Notes: a model not told the origin generated them from the sequence alone. A stretch of DNA of 64,000 bases from Streptomyces sp. Root1304 (GCF_001426405.1 NZ_LMEP01000002.1:63161-127160), one strand, 5' to 3'. Counted from the stretch's first letter, positions 6,760 to 15,208 are shown. Program-made: numbers and translations.

Positions 6760-9193
6760 CGCACAGCACCCTCAGCACCACGCTCCGGACGCTCCTGGGA
6801 GCCCGGCCCCGGACGCTCCGGGCACCCCCCGCCTCCTCGCCCCCGCGCTCGCCGCGCTGCTCTCCGTGGCCGCCGTCTGCGGTGGGGACGCCGTCGCCCG
6901 GGTGTTCCCCTTCGGGCCGCGCCACCGGGCCGTCAACGACCTCGCCAACCAGTTCGTGCCGTTCCACGCGCACCTGTGGGACCTGCTGCACGGCAGGGCG
7001 GACGGCGGGCCGCTGCTCGACTGGCAGGCCGGCTGGGGGACGAGCTTCCTCCCCGACTACGGCACCTATCTGTCGAGCCCCCTCGCCCCGCTGGTCGCGC
7101 TCTTCCCGCGCGGGGACATCGAGTACGCCGTCTACGCGGTCACCGTCCTCAAGACGGCGCTCGCCGCGGCCGCGATGACCTTCCTGCTGCGCCGTCTCGG
7201 CCCCGGGACCTGGTGGTGGGCGTCGGTCCTCGGCGCCTCGTACGCGCTGTGCGGCTGGTCGCTCGCGGAGGGCACGTACAACCCGATGTGGCTGGACGGC
7301 CTGATCGCCCTCCCGCTGCTGTGCCTGGTGGGCGAGTGGGTGCGGGAGGGCCGCCGCCCGCTCCTGGGGCCCCTGGTGGTGGCGGTCTGCTGGACGGCGA
7401 ACTTCTACACCGGGTACATGGCGACGCTCGGCGCGGCCCTGGTCCTCCTCGTCCGTCTTGCGGTGACGGACTCCTTCCGTGTCCGCACGGTCCTGCGGGC
7501 GGCGGTGACGACGGGCCTCGGGGTGGGGCTGGCCGCGCCCGTGCTGATCCCGGTCCTCCTCGGCTCGCGCCACGCCCATCCCGGCCTGGTCAGGGAGTTC
7601 GACCCGGCGCCGGCCACGGACGTGCTGGCCCGGCTGCTCCCGGTGACGTACAGCTTCTCGACACCGGCGGCCTTCGTCAGCACGGCGGTGCTGCTGCTCG
7701 TGGGGACGCTGCTGTTCCGGCGGGACGTGCCCGGCCGGGAGCGGTGGCTGTGGGCGGGGCTGTGCGCGGCGGTGGCGGCCTCGATGCAGTGGGGGCCGAC
7801 GCATCTGGTGTGGCACGCGTTCGCGACGCCGAACGGCAGCCCGTACCGGCAGACCTTCGTCCTCTCCGGGGTCCTCGTCGTCGCCGCCTGGACGGGCCTC
7901 GGCCACGGCCGCCCGGACCGGCGCGCGCTGCTCGGCGGGGCGGCGGTCGTCGCGGCACTGGCGGCGGGGGCGCTCGCGAGCCCCTTCGTCACCTCCTGGG
8001 CGCTGCTGCTGACGGGCGTGGGCCTGGCGGCGGTGGCGGGCGCGCTGCTGCTCCCGGCGCGGGGGCGGTACGGGGTGCTCGCCGCGCTCCTCGTCACGGG
8101 CACGGTCCTGGGGCAGGCGGCGGCGACGACGGCGTACGCGGACCGGGAGCGGCCGGCCCGGCTCGACGACTACCCGCCGTGGGGCGTGGAGCAGGACCGG
8201 CGGGCGGCGGCCCTGGCGGCGGCCGACGGCTGGCCCGCGTACCGCACGGACGCGGGGCTGCCCCGGGTCGCGGGCAACGATCCGCTGCTGCTCGGCGGGC
8301 AGGGTGCGGCGTACTACAGCAGCCACACCCCGGCGGTCCTGACGGAGACGCTGACGGCGCTGGGCGGCGGGTGGACCTCACGGGGCCGCAACCTGCTGAG
8401 CCTGGACAACCCGGTGACGGACGCGCTGTTCGGGGTGGGGGCGCGGTGGCGGGACGGCGCGGTCGTCCGCACGGACACGTTTCTGCCGCTGGTGACGGTA
8501 CGGCCGCCGGGCCCGGCCCCGGTGTACGGCCCGTCCCCGTTCCGCAACCAGGAACTCCTGCTGGGGGCCGAGGTCTACGCTCGCCCGCGCGCGGGCGCGT
8601 GCCCGGTCGGTACGGAGGTGTTCCTCTGGGCCCCCGAGGCGACGGGCACGGCCCGGCTGGGCGACCGCGGGACGCGCCTGCTGGGCGGCGGCCCGAAGCG
8701 CCGGGCGGCCCTGACGTCGCTGGGCGTCCAGCGCGTCCCCGGCCTGAAGCCGGTGCTGCCGGGCCGGGGCGAACTCGGCTGCCTGGACCACGACCGGCTG
8801 CGTGCGGCGGTGAAGGCCCTCCGCGCCCGCCCGGCGACGTCGGTCGGGGTCACCTCGAACGGCATCAGCGCCACGTTCCCCCCGGGCGGGGGAACGGCGG
8901 TCGTGGCGACCCCGCGCATAGCGGGCTGGCACTGCGAGGGCACGAAGGCGGGCTCGTACGGCGGCCTCCTGGCGGTCCCCCTCACCCCCACCCGAACCGA
9001 ACTGACCTGCGCCTTCCGCCCCCCGGGCCTAAGAGCGGGCCTGGCAACGGGCGCGCTGTCGGTCCTGCTGCTGACGGGGCTGGCGGCGGCGGGCCGCAGG
9101 AGCACGGGGAAGGGACGGGCGGCGCGCCGAGGGCGAACCGACCGGGTGCGGGGACGTGGGGAACGGACGGGCGGCGCGCTCACGGCGAACTGA
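6752..9193 (+). CDS. YfhO family multispanning membrane glycosyltransferase
   Basis: An 813 aa membrane protein with about a dozen hydrophobic segments in residues 25-480, followed by a large extracytoplasmic domain (about 490-785) and a final helix (ATGALSVLLLTGLAAAG). The motif YCG/YALCGW and conserved loops (WLDGLIALPLL, TANFYTGYM, SPYRQTFVL) are typical of YfhO proteins, which use polyprenyl-linked sugars to modify surface polymers. The start at ATG 6752 is chosen because earlier starts overlap the divergent gene; GAGG lies about 15 bases upstream. The last 26 codons are built from a 52-bp tandem repeat (9106-9260), and the stop codon lies in the second copy, so the C-terminal tail GRTDRVRGRGERTGG is a repeat product with no conserved role expected. 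Confidence 0.82.
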   Translation: MPNAQHPQHHAPDAPGSPAPDAPGTPRLLAPALAALLSVAAVCGGDAVARVFPFGPRHRAVNDLANQFVPFHAHLWDLLHGRADGGPLLDWQAGWGTSFLPDYGTYLSSPLAPLVALFPRGDIEYAVYAVTVLKTALAAAAMTFLLRRLGPGTWWWASVLGASYALCGWSLAEGTYNPMWLDGLIALPLLCLVGEWVREGRRPLLGPLVVAVCWTANFYTGYMATLGAALVLLVRLAVTDSFRVRTVLRAAVTTGLGVGLAAPVLIPVLLGSRHAHPGLVREFDPAPATDVLARLLPVTYSFSTPAAFVSTAVLLLVGTLLFRRDVPGRERWLWAGLCAAVAASMQWGPTHLVWHAFATPNGSPYRQTFVLSGVLVVAAWTGLGHGRPDRRALLGGAAVVAALAAGALASPFVTSWALLLTGVGLAAVAGALLLPARGRYGVLAALLVTGTVLGQAAATTAYADRERPARLDDYPPWGVEQDRRAAALAAADGWPAYRTDAGLPRVAGNDPLLLGGQGAAYYSSHTPAVLTETLTALGGGWTSRGRNLLSLDNPVTDALFGVGARWRDGAVVRTDTFLPLVTVRPPGPAPVYGPSPFRNQELLLGAEVYARPRAGACPVGTEVFLWAPEATGTARLGDRGTRLLGGGPKRRAALTSLGVQRVPGLKPVLPGRGELGCLDHDRLRAAVKALRARPATSVGVTSNGISATFPPGGGTAVVATPRIAGWHCEGTKAGSYGGLLAVPLTPTRTELTCAFRPPGLRAGLATGALSVLLLTGLAAAGRRSTGKGRAARRGRTDRVRGRGERTGGALTAN

Positions 9194-9260
9194 CCGGGCG
9201 CGGGAGCCCGGGGAACGGGCGGGCGCCGCGCTCACGGCGAACTGACCGGGCGCGGGAGCG
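9106..9260. repeat. Three-copy 52-bp tandem repeat across the yfhO-like stop codon
   Basis: Copies begin at 9106, 9158 and 9210, an exact 52-base period. Copies two and three differ at two of their first 50 positions; copy one is more diverged. Because 52 is not a multiple of three, each copy is read in a new frame. Copy two supplies the TGA at 9191-9193 that ends the yfhO-like gene, and copy three runs up to the stop of the opposite-strand gene at 9261. Confidence 0.85.
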
Positions 9261-9665
9261 TCAGGAGCGGCGGATCGCCTCGCTGACGGCCGCGCCGGTG
9301 GGAGCGACGACGAGCGCCTCCGCCCGGAGGGCCGGCGGCAGATGGCGCCGCTGGTCCTCGTGGAGGATCAGCGCGGCGCCGCCCACGGGCAGGATGACGG
9401 CCCCCAGCGTCTCGGCGAGCCGGGCGAGCACGTCGAGCACGGCGCCGTGCGAGAGGTGCGTCGCCGTCAGGGTCGCCGGTACGCCGGCCGCTCCGCCGCG
9501 GACGGAGAACTCCGCCGTGCCTCCGTCCTCCGCGCGGAGCAGGACGTCACCGAGGTCCGGCGTCCCCGCCACCACGTACGGCTCGACCAGCCGGCGGAAC
9601 CGCTCGACGTCCAGCTCCGCGAGCTCGCCGTCCACGAACCGGAAGAGGAACGTCTCCGCGCTCAC
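9261..9665 (-). CDS. Hypothetical protein, translationally coupled to an acetyltransferase
   Basis: A 134 aa soluble acidic protein that I do not recognise. It begins ETFLFRFVDGELAELDVERFRRLVEPYV and has a central beta-rich stretch ending AEFSVRGGAAG, then two helices. There is no signal peptide, membrane helix or catalytic motif. The GTG start at 9665 overlaps the TGA of the upstream GNAT gene in a GTGA junction, so the two are made together. The C-terminus comes within a base of the 52-bp repeats. Confidence 0.65.
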   Translation of the reverse strand: MSAETFLFRFVDGELAELDVERFRRLVEPYVVAGTPDLGDVLLRAEDGGTAEFSVRGGAAGVPATLTATHLSHGAVLDVLARLAETLGAVILPVGGAALILHEDQRRHLPPALRAEALVVAPTGAAVSEAIRRS

Positions 9666-10318
9666 GGCCCCTCGGCCCCGGAGAACCCGGCGCGCCCCCG
9701 CGGGCCTTCGCCGTCCACCGGCGGGCGGTCCGGCACCGCCCGGTCCTCCCGCGAGAGGCGGAAGCGGACTTCGCCGTCCTGTTGTTCGGGCGTCGGGGTG
9801 AGGCCGGCCGATCGGGCCACCGCGGCCGAGGCCTCGTGGGCCGGGTGGATGTGAGCCACCACCGTTCGTACGCCGCCCCGCTCCGTCAGTGCCGTCACCA
9901 GGCCCCCGGCCGCCTCCCGGGCGATCCCCCGGCCCTGCCACTCCGTGCCGGTCACCCACGCCACCTCCGCGACCCGGCCGCCTTCCGTGAGGGTCGCCTG
10001 GACCGTGCCGGTCAGCCGGTCCTCTTCGCGGAGGCGGACCGCCCAGTTGCACCAGACCGTCGCCGGGTCCGGGGAGCCAGCGGTCAACCGCTCGTAGCGG
10101 GCCCGCAGTTCGGGTGCGGTGAGGGGCTCGCCGCCGATGAAGACGTGGAGGGCGGGGTCGGAGAGGACCTCCGCCATCTCGTCCGCGTGCGCGACGGTCA
10201 GCGGTTCGAGGTCGAGGCGGCGGGTGCGTATCGTCGCCGCCGCCACCCCGGCCGCGTCGTCCACCCCGGCCGTGTCGCCGGTGCCGGTCGCGTCGTCCCT
10301 GCCGGCCGCGTCGCTCAT
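9662..10318 (-). CDS. GNAT family N-acetyltransferase
   Basis: A 218 aa acyl-CoA-dependent N-acetyltransferase of the RimJ/RimL-like group. The ATG at 10318 is preceded by GGGGAAG. After an Asp/Thr/Ala-rich leader of about 28 residues comes RTRRLDLEPLTVAHADEMAEVLSD. The acetyl-CoA loop is WQGRGIAREAAGG (about 126-138) and motif B is HPAHEASAAVARSAG. The substrate is unknown. The C-terminal 35 residues are Pro/Gly/Arg-rich and probably disordered. It is the first gene of a two-gene unit with the hypothetical protein at 9261. Confidence 0.85.
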   Translation of the reverse strand: MSDAAGRDDATGTGDTAGVDDAAGVAAATIRTRRLDLEPLTVAHADEMAEVLSDPALHVFIGGEPLTAPELRARYERLTAGSPDPATVWCNWAVRLREEDRLTGTVQATLTEGGRVAEVAWVTGTEWQGRGIAREAAGGLVTALTERGGVRTVVAHIHPAHEASAAVARSAGLTPTPEQQDGEVRFRLSREDRAVPDRPPVDGEGPRGRAGFSGAEGP

Positions 10319-10499
10319 GTCTTCCCCGTCGTTCGCGCCGGTCCTCCGCGCAGGCGCCGGTCGGGCCCCAGTGGACCACGGCCTCACGCGCGGAGGTCCC
10401 AGACCCCCTGGTTGTTGCTCTTCCCGCCCATCGTGACCTCCCCCGTCGTCCCCTTGCCCGCTCCCGCCGGCTCCCGGTCAGGGAACCCGCCGCCCCAGC

Positions 10500-11507
10500 C
10501 TACGAATCCGCCACCCCACCCGGTGTGCGTGCAGCGCGGACCTCCTTGATCTTCCGCGCACGGAACTCGCTGGGACTCACCCCGTACGCCTCCCGGAACG
10601 CCCGGCTGAAGACCGCCGGACCGCTGAACCCCCGCCGCGCGGCGATGGCCTGCACCGGGTGCGCGAGGAGTTCGGGCCGGGCCAGGTCGTCACGGCACCG
10701 CTCCAGGCGGCGCCGCCGGATACGGGCCTGGACGGTCTCCCCCTCACCCCTGAAGAGCTGGTGGAGCGTGCGGACGGACAGGTTGTGGTGGGTGGCCACG
10801 ACGACGGGCGTCAGTTCCGGGTCGCCGAGGTTGTACTCGATGAACGCGTGGATCCGGCGGAGCAGCGTCCGCGCCCGCACCTCGGCCGGCAGCTTCTCCC
10901 CGGCGCCCGAGTGCTGGGCGAGACAGGCCGCCGCGAGGTCCACCGCCGTGGCCCCGAGCCGGCTCAGCTCCTCGGGCGCGCACTCCCCGCCGTGCGTGAC
11001 GAGCGACCGCAGGAAGTCGACGAGCACCGCCCCGATCCCGCTCCGCCCCGACATGCGCCGGGCGAGGACGCCGTCGAGCCGGTCGGTACGCAACGGCAGC
11101 GTGTCGCGCGGGAGCTGGAGGATGAGCAGCTGCCCGGGGTCGCCGTCGGAGACGTACCGCGCGTCGGAGGGCCGCGACGTGTCCCAGAAGACGAGGTCCC
11201 CGGCCTCGGCCTCGCAGTCGTTGCCGCGCTGGGAGAGCGTCATCGCCCCTCGGGTCACCAGCCCGAGCTGGTACTGCTCGGGGTCGCCGCGCCGGATGAG
11301 CGCCGGGGTGCGCTGCGAACGCAGCGGGGAGTACGCGACCTTGGACACCTGGAGCCCGCCGAGGTCGAGCAGGGAGACGTCCGCGGTGAACTCGGCGGGC
11401 CGCTCGCTGGTCAGCGCGGTGGGCATGACCTCCCGGGAGATCATGTCCGCGAACCATTCGAACCGCTCCCCGTCGGGCAGGTCGCCCGACGACACCACTG
11501 ACCACAT
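10500..11507 (-). CDS. AraC family transcriptional regulator
   Basis: A 335 aa regulator. Residues about 10-190 form an AraC-binding-like (cupin-type) N-terminal domain (FEWFADMISREVMPTAL, DPEQYQLGLVTRGAMTLSQ, AEAGDLVFWDTSRP). Residues about 220-325 contain the two HTH motifs, VVVATHHNLSVRTLHQLFRGEG and PVQAIAARRGFSGPAVFSRAFREAYGVSPSEFR. The ATG at 11507 follows GGGGAG at good spacing. It is divergent from the GNAT gene at 11697 across 189 bases, its most likely target. No substrate-specific feature is visible. Confidence 0.9.
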   Translation of the reverse strand: MWSVVSSGDLPDGERFEWFADMISREVMPTALTSERPAEFTADVSLLDLGGLQVSKVAYSPLRSQRTPALIRRGDPEQYQLGLVTRGAMTLSQRGNDCEAEAGDLVFWDTSRPSDARYVSDGDPGQLLILQLPRDTLPLRTDRLDGVLARRMSGRSGIGAVLVDFLRSLVTHGGECAPEELSRLGATAVDLAAACLAQHSGAGEKLPAEVRARTLLRRIHAFIEYNLGDPELTPVVVATHHNLSVRTLHQLFRGEGETVQARIRRRRLERCRDDLARPELLAHPVQAIAARRGFSGPAVFSRAFREAYGVSPSEFRARKIKEVRAARTPGGVADS

Positions 11508-11696
11508 CGCGCGCTCCCCCGGGGCCTACTTGTTGCCGGTGGCCAGAATGCAGTGACCGGTTCCCGATCGCGACAGGGTTCCCGCACTCTGCGTGGCGCT
11601 CGTACAAGTCCGGGGGCCGCGGTCCGCATTCCCCGGCCCGTACCCACGGGCGAAATCGGTTTGCCGTCGGCCGTCGGCGTCGGATAGGAAACCAGC

Positions 11697-12239
11697 ATGC
11701 TGAGGGGCGAGAGGGTCGGGCTGCGGGCCCGCCACGACGACGACATCCCGGTTCTGCGGACCGAGCTCTACGACGACGTGGTCAACTCCGCGCGGGCCGA
11801 GGGCGGCCCGTGGCGGCCGATCACGCCCGGCTCGCAGGACCGGCGGCTCGTGGTGGACGAGACGAATCAGTCGACCGTCTCGTTCTCCGTGGTCGACCTG
11901 GAGAGCGGCGAGCTGGTCGGCAGCGCGAACCTGTGGGGCATCGACACCCACAACCGCTGCGGGCACATCGGCCTCGGGCTGCTGCCGGCCGCGCGCGGCA
12001 AGGGGTACGGCACCGACGTGGTGGCGACCCTGTGCCACTACGGTTTCGTCGTACGGGGCCTGCACCGGCTGCAGATCGAGACGCTGGCGGACAACACCGC
12101 GATGCTGCGTTCCGCCGAGAGCAACGGCTTCGTCCGCGAGGGCGTGCTGCGGTCCTCGGCGTGGGTGCTGGGCGAGTTCCTGGACGAGGTGCTGCTCGGG
12201 CTCCTGGCCGAGGACTGGAAGCCGGACGCGAGGGCCTAG
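11697..12239 (+). CDS. GNAT family N-acetyltransferase
   Basis: A 180 aa acetyltransferase of the RimJ/SpeG-like group, starting LRGERVGLRARHDDDIPVLR. The central domain contains ELVGSANLWGID and IGLGLLPAARGKGYGTDVVATL (acetyl-CoA loop about 100-110), then LHRLQIETLADNTAMLRSAESNGF. GGA about 8 bases before the ATG serves as ribosome site. The TAG stop at 12237-12239 lies within the left arm of the MITE-like palindrome that begins at 12236, so the element has landed at, or recreated, the end of this gene. The substrate is unknown. Confidence 0.87.
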   Translation: MLRGERVGLRARHDDDIPVLRTELYDDVVNSARAEGGPWRPITPGSQDRRLVVDETNQSTVSFSVVDLESGELVGSANLWGIDTHNRCGHIGLGLLPAARGKGYGTDVVATLCHYGFVVRGLHRLQIETLADNTAMLRSAESNGFVREGVLRSSAWVLGEFLDEVLLGLLAEDWKPDARA

Positions 12240-12429
12240 GGGCCTGTCTTTCGGATCATGCCGGGCTCGCGGGGCCTGGCACGCACGCTCGCCGCGTTGT
12301 CGTCGGTCGCCAACTCCCCCAGCTACCGCCGGGAGGTGCCCCCACCGCGTTGACTCCCTCCTCCGCCTTGCGATCGCACGCACCAGGCCCCGCTCCCTGA
12401 TCCGGCCTGATCCAAAAGAAAGGCCCTAG
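12236..12429. mobile_element. MITE-like imperfect palindrome (about 194 bp) between two acetyltransferase genes
   Basis: The left end (12236-12264) and right end (12402-12429) are 28-29-base terminal inverted repeats with one gap and three mismatches. Both ends read CTAGGG then a CCT(G/T)TCTTT core and GGATCA. Inside them a second inverted pair matches, CGGGGCCTGG near 12269 against CCAGGCCCCG near 12383. There is no open reading frame. From memory, close relatives are scattered through Streptomyces genomes. The element gives the upstream gene its TAG stop and the downstream gene its AAAGG ribosome site. Confidence 0.7.
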
Positions 12430-12434
12430 CCGCG

Positions 12435-13064
12435 ATGCCCGCCGAACCTGCCGTACCGCCCGGACCGCCCGGACCCGCCGTACCGCCCGTACCCGCCGCG
12501 TCTCCCCCGCCGCCCGTGCCCGCCCCGTCGTCCCGGGTCGAGCTGAGCCCGCTCACCTTCGACGACCAGGACGAGTTCTGCGCGCTGGTGAGGGCCAGTA
12601 CCGAGCTGCACGGGCCGTGGATGCAACTGCCCACGACGCCGGAGAAGTTCCGCGGCTGGATGGAACGCTTCCGCGACGGCTCGACCCTGGGCTTCCTGGT
12701 ACGTGTCCGGGAGACCGGCGCGGCCGCCGGCATGGTCAACATCAACTCGATCATCAGGGGCCGCTACCAGGGCGCGTCCCTCGGCTACGCGGCCTTCGCC
12801 CCGTCCGCGGGGCGGGGCTACATGACGGAAGGCGTCGCCGCCACGGTGGACCACGCCTTCACCGGCCTGCGGCTCCACCGCCTGGAAGCGAACATCCAGC
12901 CGGCCAACGAGGCGTCCCTGTCCCTGGTCCGGCGCCTGGGCTTCCACTACGAGGGCCTGTCGCCCGCGTACCTCTTCATCGACGGCGCCTGGCGCGACCA
13001 CGAACGCTGGGCCGTCACCGCGCCGTCCCCCTGGACCCCGGACCCTTCCCTTCCCGAGGTCTAG
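12435..13064 (+). CDS. GNAT family N-acetyltransferase (RimJ-like)
   Basis: A 209 aa acetyltransferase. The first 33 residues are a Pro/Ala repeat (PAVPPGPPGPAVPP) probably of no structural role. The GNAT fold starts at RVELSPLTFDDQDEF and contains SLGYAAFAPSAGRGYMTEGVAA (acetyl-CoA loop), HRLEANIQPANEASLSLVRRLGF and the YLFIDGAWRDHERWAV ending typical of ribosomal-protein N-acetyltransferase RimJ relatives. The ATG is six bases after the MITE-like element, whose right arm carries the only ribosome-binding sequence (AAAGG, about 10 bases upstream). It is convergent with the DUF1772 gene. Confidence 0.85.
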   Translation: MPAEPAVPPGPPGPAVPPVPAASPPPPVPAPSSRVELSPLTFDDQDEFCALVRASTELHGPWMQLPTTPEKFRGWMERFRDGSTLGFLVRVRETGAAAGMVNINSIIRGRYQGASLGYAAFAPSAGRGYMTEGVAATVDHAFTGLRLHRLEANIQPANEASLSLVRRLGFHYEGLSPAYLFIDGAWRDHERWAVTAPSPWTPDPSLPEV

Positions 13065-13136
13065 GGCCTGCCGGACGGGCCTCGGTCCGTCGGACGGGCG
13101 CGGGCGGGCCCGGGGCGCGGGCCGGTCCGCACGGGG

Positions 13137-13583
13137 TCAGACGAGGGCGGCGACCAGGCAGGCGAAGGCGCCGATGATGACGGCGACGCGGGCGTAGTGC
13201 CAGCGGATCCAGCGGTCCTTCCCCTCCTCCCAGCCCTCGGTCCGGTTCTCGGGGGTCCACGTCTTGTTCCGGTTGTTGATCGGGACGAGCAGCAGGACGG
13301 ACATGAGCACGCTCAGGAGCAGCAGCGCGCCGGAGGCGACGACGAGGCGGGTGCCGTGGTCGTGCCACCCGAGGGCGGCCCAGACGGCGACGAGGACGAG
13401 CGAGCCGATGTACCAGAAGGGCATCACGGCGCCGAGCATCCGGCCCCCGTGGGCGTGACCGAGCTGGCGGCTGTCCCCGGGGAGCGCGTCGAGGATCGGG
13501 TTCATGACGAAGGCGACGGAGAACTCCACCCCCACCATGACGCCGACGGCGACGGTGGTGACGACCTGAAGCGTGCTGAGCAT
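13137..13583 (-). CDS. DUF1772 small membrane protein
   Basis: A 148 aa integral membrane protein with four hydrophobic segments: residues about 4-28, 52-70, 80-100 and 128-147. The N-terminal VVTTVAVGVMVGVEFSVAFVMNPIL and the central loop PINNRNKTW are typical of DUF1772, a family related to anthrone oxygenase-like proteins; the physiological role is unknown. It is divergent from a TetR gene, and twin CTAG-type palindromes lie between them, so it is the likely TetR-controlled target. Confidence 0.85.
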   Translation of the reverse strand: MLSTLQVVTTVAVGVMVGVEFSVAFVMNPILDALPGDSRQLGHAHGGRMLGAVMPFWYIGSLVLVAVWAALGWHDHGTRLVVASGALLLLSVLMSVLLLVPINNRNKTWTPENRTEGWEEGKDRWIRWHYARVAVIIGAFACLVAALV

Positions 13584-13599
13584 GACTGACCCCCGAGAT

Positions 13600-13612
13600 C
13601 TAGTGGCGCTAG
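13600..13612. promoter_or_regulatory. TetR operator candidate 1 (CTAGTGGCGCTAG)
   Basis: A near-palindromic 13-mer 17 bases upstream of the DUF1772 start. It is almost identical to the site at 13651-13663, and the two lie 51 bases apart (about five helical turns). Confidence 0.65.
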
Positions 13613-13650
13613 CTGTTGAGGCAACGCTAGTACTACTGCCGCTTGATTGT

Positions 13651-13663
13651 CTAGCGGTGCTAG
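13651..13663. promoter_or_regulatory. TetR operator candidate 2 (CTAGCGGTGCTAG)
   Basis: A palindromic 13-mer with perfect 5-bp arms ending 9 bases before the tetR ATG. With its twin at 13600 it would allow one TetR protein to repress both the DUF1772 gene and itself. Confidence 0.65.
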
Positions 13664-13672
13664 CATCGAGTC

Positions 13673-14251
13673 ATGTCGGTACAGGAACGCAAGCAGCGCG
13701 AACGGGCGGACCGCGAGCGCCTCATCGTGGCGACGGCCCGTGAACTCGCCGAACTGCACGGCTGGGACGCGGTCACCACCCGCCGCCTCGCCGAGCGCAT
13801 CGAGTACAGCCAGCCCGTCCTCTACAGCCACTTCCGCGGCAAGCGCGAGATCATCGGCGCGGTCGCCCTCCAGGGCGCCACCGAGATGGCCCGGGCGGTA
13901 CGGGCCGCGACCGCCGCCGCGGACGGCCCGCGCGAACGGGTCGCCGCACTCGCCCGCACCTACCTCGACTTCGCCGCGCGCAACCCCGCCGTCTACGACG
14001 CCCTCTTCCAGCTCGACGGCGGCCTCGCCTACGCGCGGGAGGACACCCCTGCCCCCCTCAAGGACGCCTTCGCCGCCCTGATGGAGGCCCTCGACGGGGC
14101 CGCCGGGGAGGGCGTCCACCCGGGACTGTTCACCGAGACCTTCTGGGCGGCCCTGCACGGGATCGCGACCCTCACCCGAGCCGGCCGGCTCCCCCCGGAG
14201 GACACCGAACAGCGCCTGGAACTCCTCGTCGACCGCCTCGCCGTCACCTGA
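13673..14251 (+). CDS. TetR family transcriptional regulator
   Basis: A 192 aa repressor. The N-terminal HTH lies at residues about 14-60 (RLIVATARELAELHGWDAVTTRRLAERIEYSQPVLYSHFRGKREII), and the ligand-binding domain resembles the TetR_C_13/WHG group (FWAALHGIATLTRAGRLP). It is divergent from the DUF1772 membrane gene with twin palindromes in the 89-base gap, so it is probably a local autoregulated repressor. The inducer is unknown. Confidence 0.9.
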   Translation: MSVQERKQRERADRERLIVATARELAELHGWDAVTTRRLAERIEYSQPVLYSHFRGKREIIGAVALQGATEMARAVRAATAAADGPRERVAALARTYLDFAARNPAVYDALFQLDGGLAYAREDTPAPLKDAFAALMEALDGAAGEGVHPGLFTETFWAALHGIATLTRAGRLPPEDTEQRLELLVDRLAVT

Positions 14252-14260
14252 GGCAAAGAC

Positions 14261-15199
14261 CTACCCCCAGGAAGCTCCCTCCGCTGCCGCGAACGCCTCC
14301 CTGAGGCGGCTCAGGAGTGCCCCCGACGCCGGGGCCGTCGGGCCGTCCGTGCGCCAGGCCAGGGCGATACGGGCCCGGGGCTGCGGGTCCTCGAAGCGCA
14401 GGACCCGCAGCCCGAGACCCTCCGCCACACCGTCCGCGAGCCTCGGCACCGCCGCCACCCCCAGGCCTCGCGCGGCGAGCTGCGCGAGAAGGCGCGGGTC
14501 GGCCGCCTCGAAGACCACCCGGGGCCGGAACCCGGCGCGGGCGCAGGACCGTTCGAGCACCCCGCGCGTCCCCGTCCCGCGCGGCAGGCAGATCAGCGGA
14601 AGACCGCGGAGCGCCGCGACACCGATCACCCCTCCGGAGTCCCGCGCCAGCGGGTCCTCCGCCGCCACGGCGGCCACCAGCGGCTCGTCGATCAGGACGT
14701 GCAGCGAGACGCCCGCCGGAGGCTCGTCGTCGGGGAGGCCGACGAGGGCGATGTCCAGCTCACCGTTCTGGAGCGCCGCGAGCATCCGCTCGGACGCCGC
14801 CTCCGTCAACGTGACCTCGATGCGCGGGTGACGGCGGTGGAAGTCGGCGAGCACGGCGGCCAGATCGAAGGCGTGGGCCGGGACGGCGGAGACCGCCACG
14901 CCCGCCGCCACCCCGATCGTCACCCGCCCGCGCAGGAGTCCGCCGAACTCGTCCGCCACCTGCCGTACGCCTTCGACGGCGGCCAGCGCGGCCCGCGCGT
15001 ACGGCAGCAGGGCCTCCCCCACCTCCGTCGGCGTCACCGTCCCGCCGGAGCGGTCCAGGAGCCGCTGGCCCAGCTCCCGTTCCAGTTGCCGGATCTGGGC
15101 GCTGACGCCCGGCTGCGCCAGGTGCAGCCGGGCCGCCGCGCGCGTGAAGCCGGCCTCCTCCACCACCGCGACGAAGTACCGCAACTGCCGAAGCTCCAT
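14261..15199 (-). CDS. LysR family transcriptional regulator
   Basis: A 312 aa regulator from the ATG at 15199, which places MELRQLRYFVAVVEEAGFTRAAARLHLAQPGVSAQIRQLE (winged HTH, residues 1-60) at the N-terminus; longer frames have no family support. The effector-binding domain (about 90-300) has the usual two-lobe periplasmic-binding-protein-like pattern. The gene is divergent from a mycothiol-dependent-isomerase-like gene. The 71-base gap contains TTCT-N7-AGAA with a T-N11-A core (15209-15223), the classic LysR recognition pattern. Confidence 0.9.
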   Translation of the reverse strand: MELRQLRYFVAVVEEAGFTRAAARLHLAQPGVSAQIRQLERELGQRLLDRSGGTVTPTEVGEALLPYARAALAAVEGVRQVADEFGGLLRGRVTIGVAAGVAVSAVPAHAFDLAAVLADFHRRHPRIEVTLTEAASERMLAALQNGELDIALVGLPDDEPPAGVSLHVLIDEPLVAAVAAEDPLARDSGGVIGVAALRGLPLICLPRGTGTRGVLERSCARAGFRPRVVFEAADPRLLAQLAARGLGVAAVPRLADGVAEGLGLRVLRFEDPQPRARIALAWRTDGPTAPASGALLSRLREAFAAAEGASWG

Positions 15200-15208
15200 A
15201 ACCACTGA

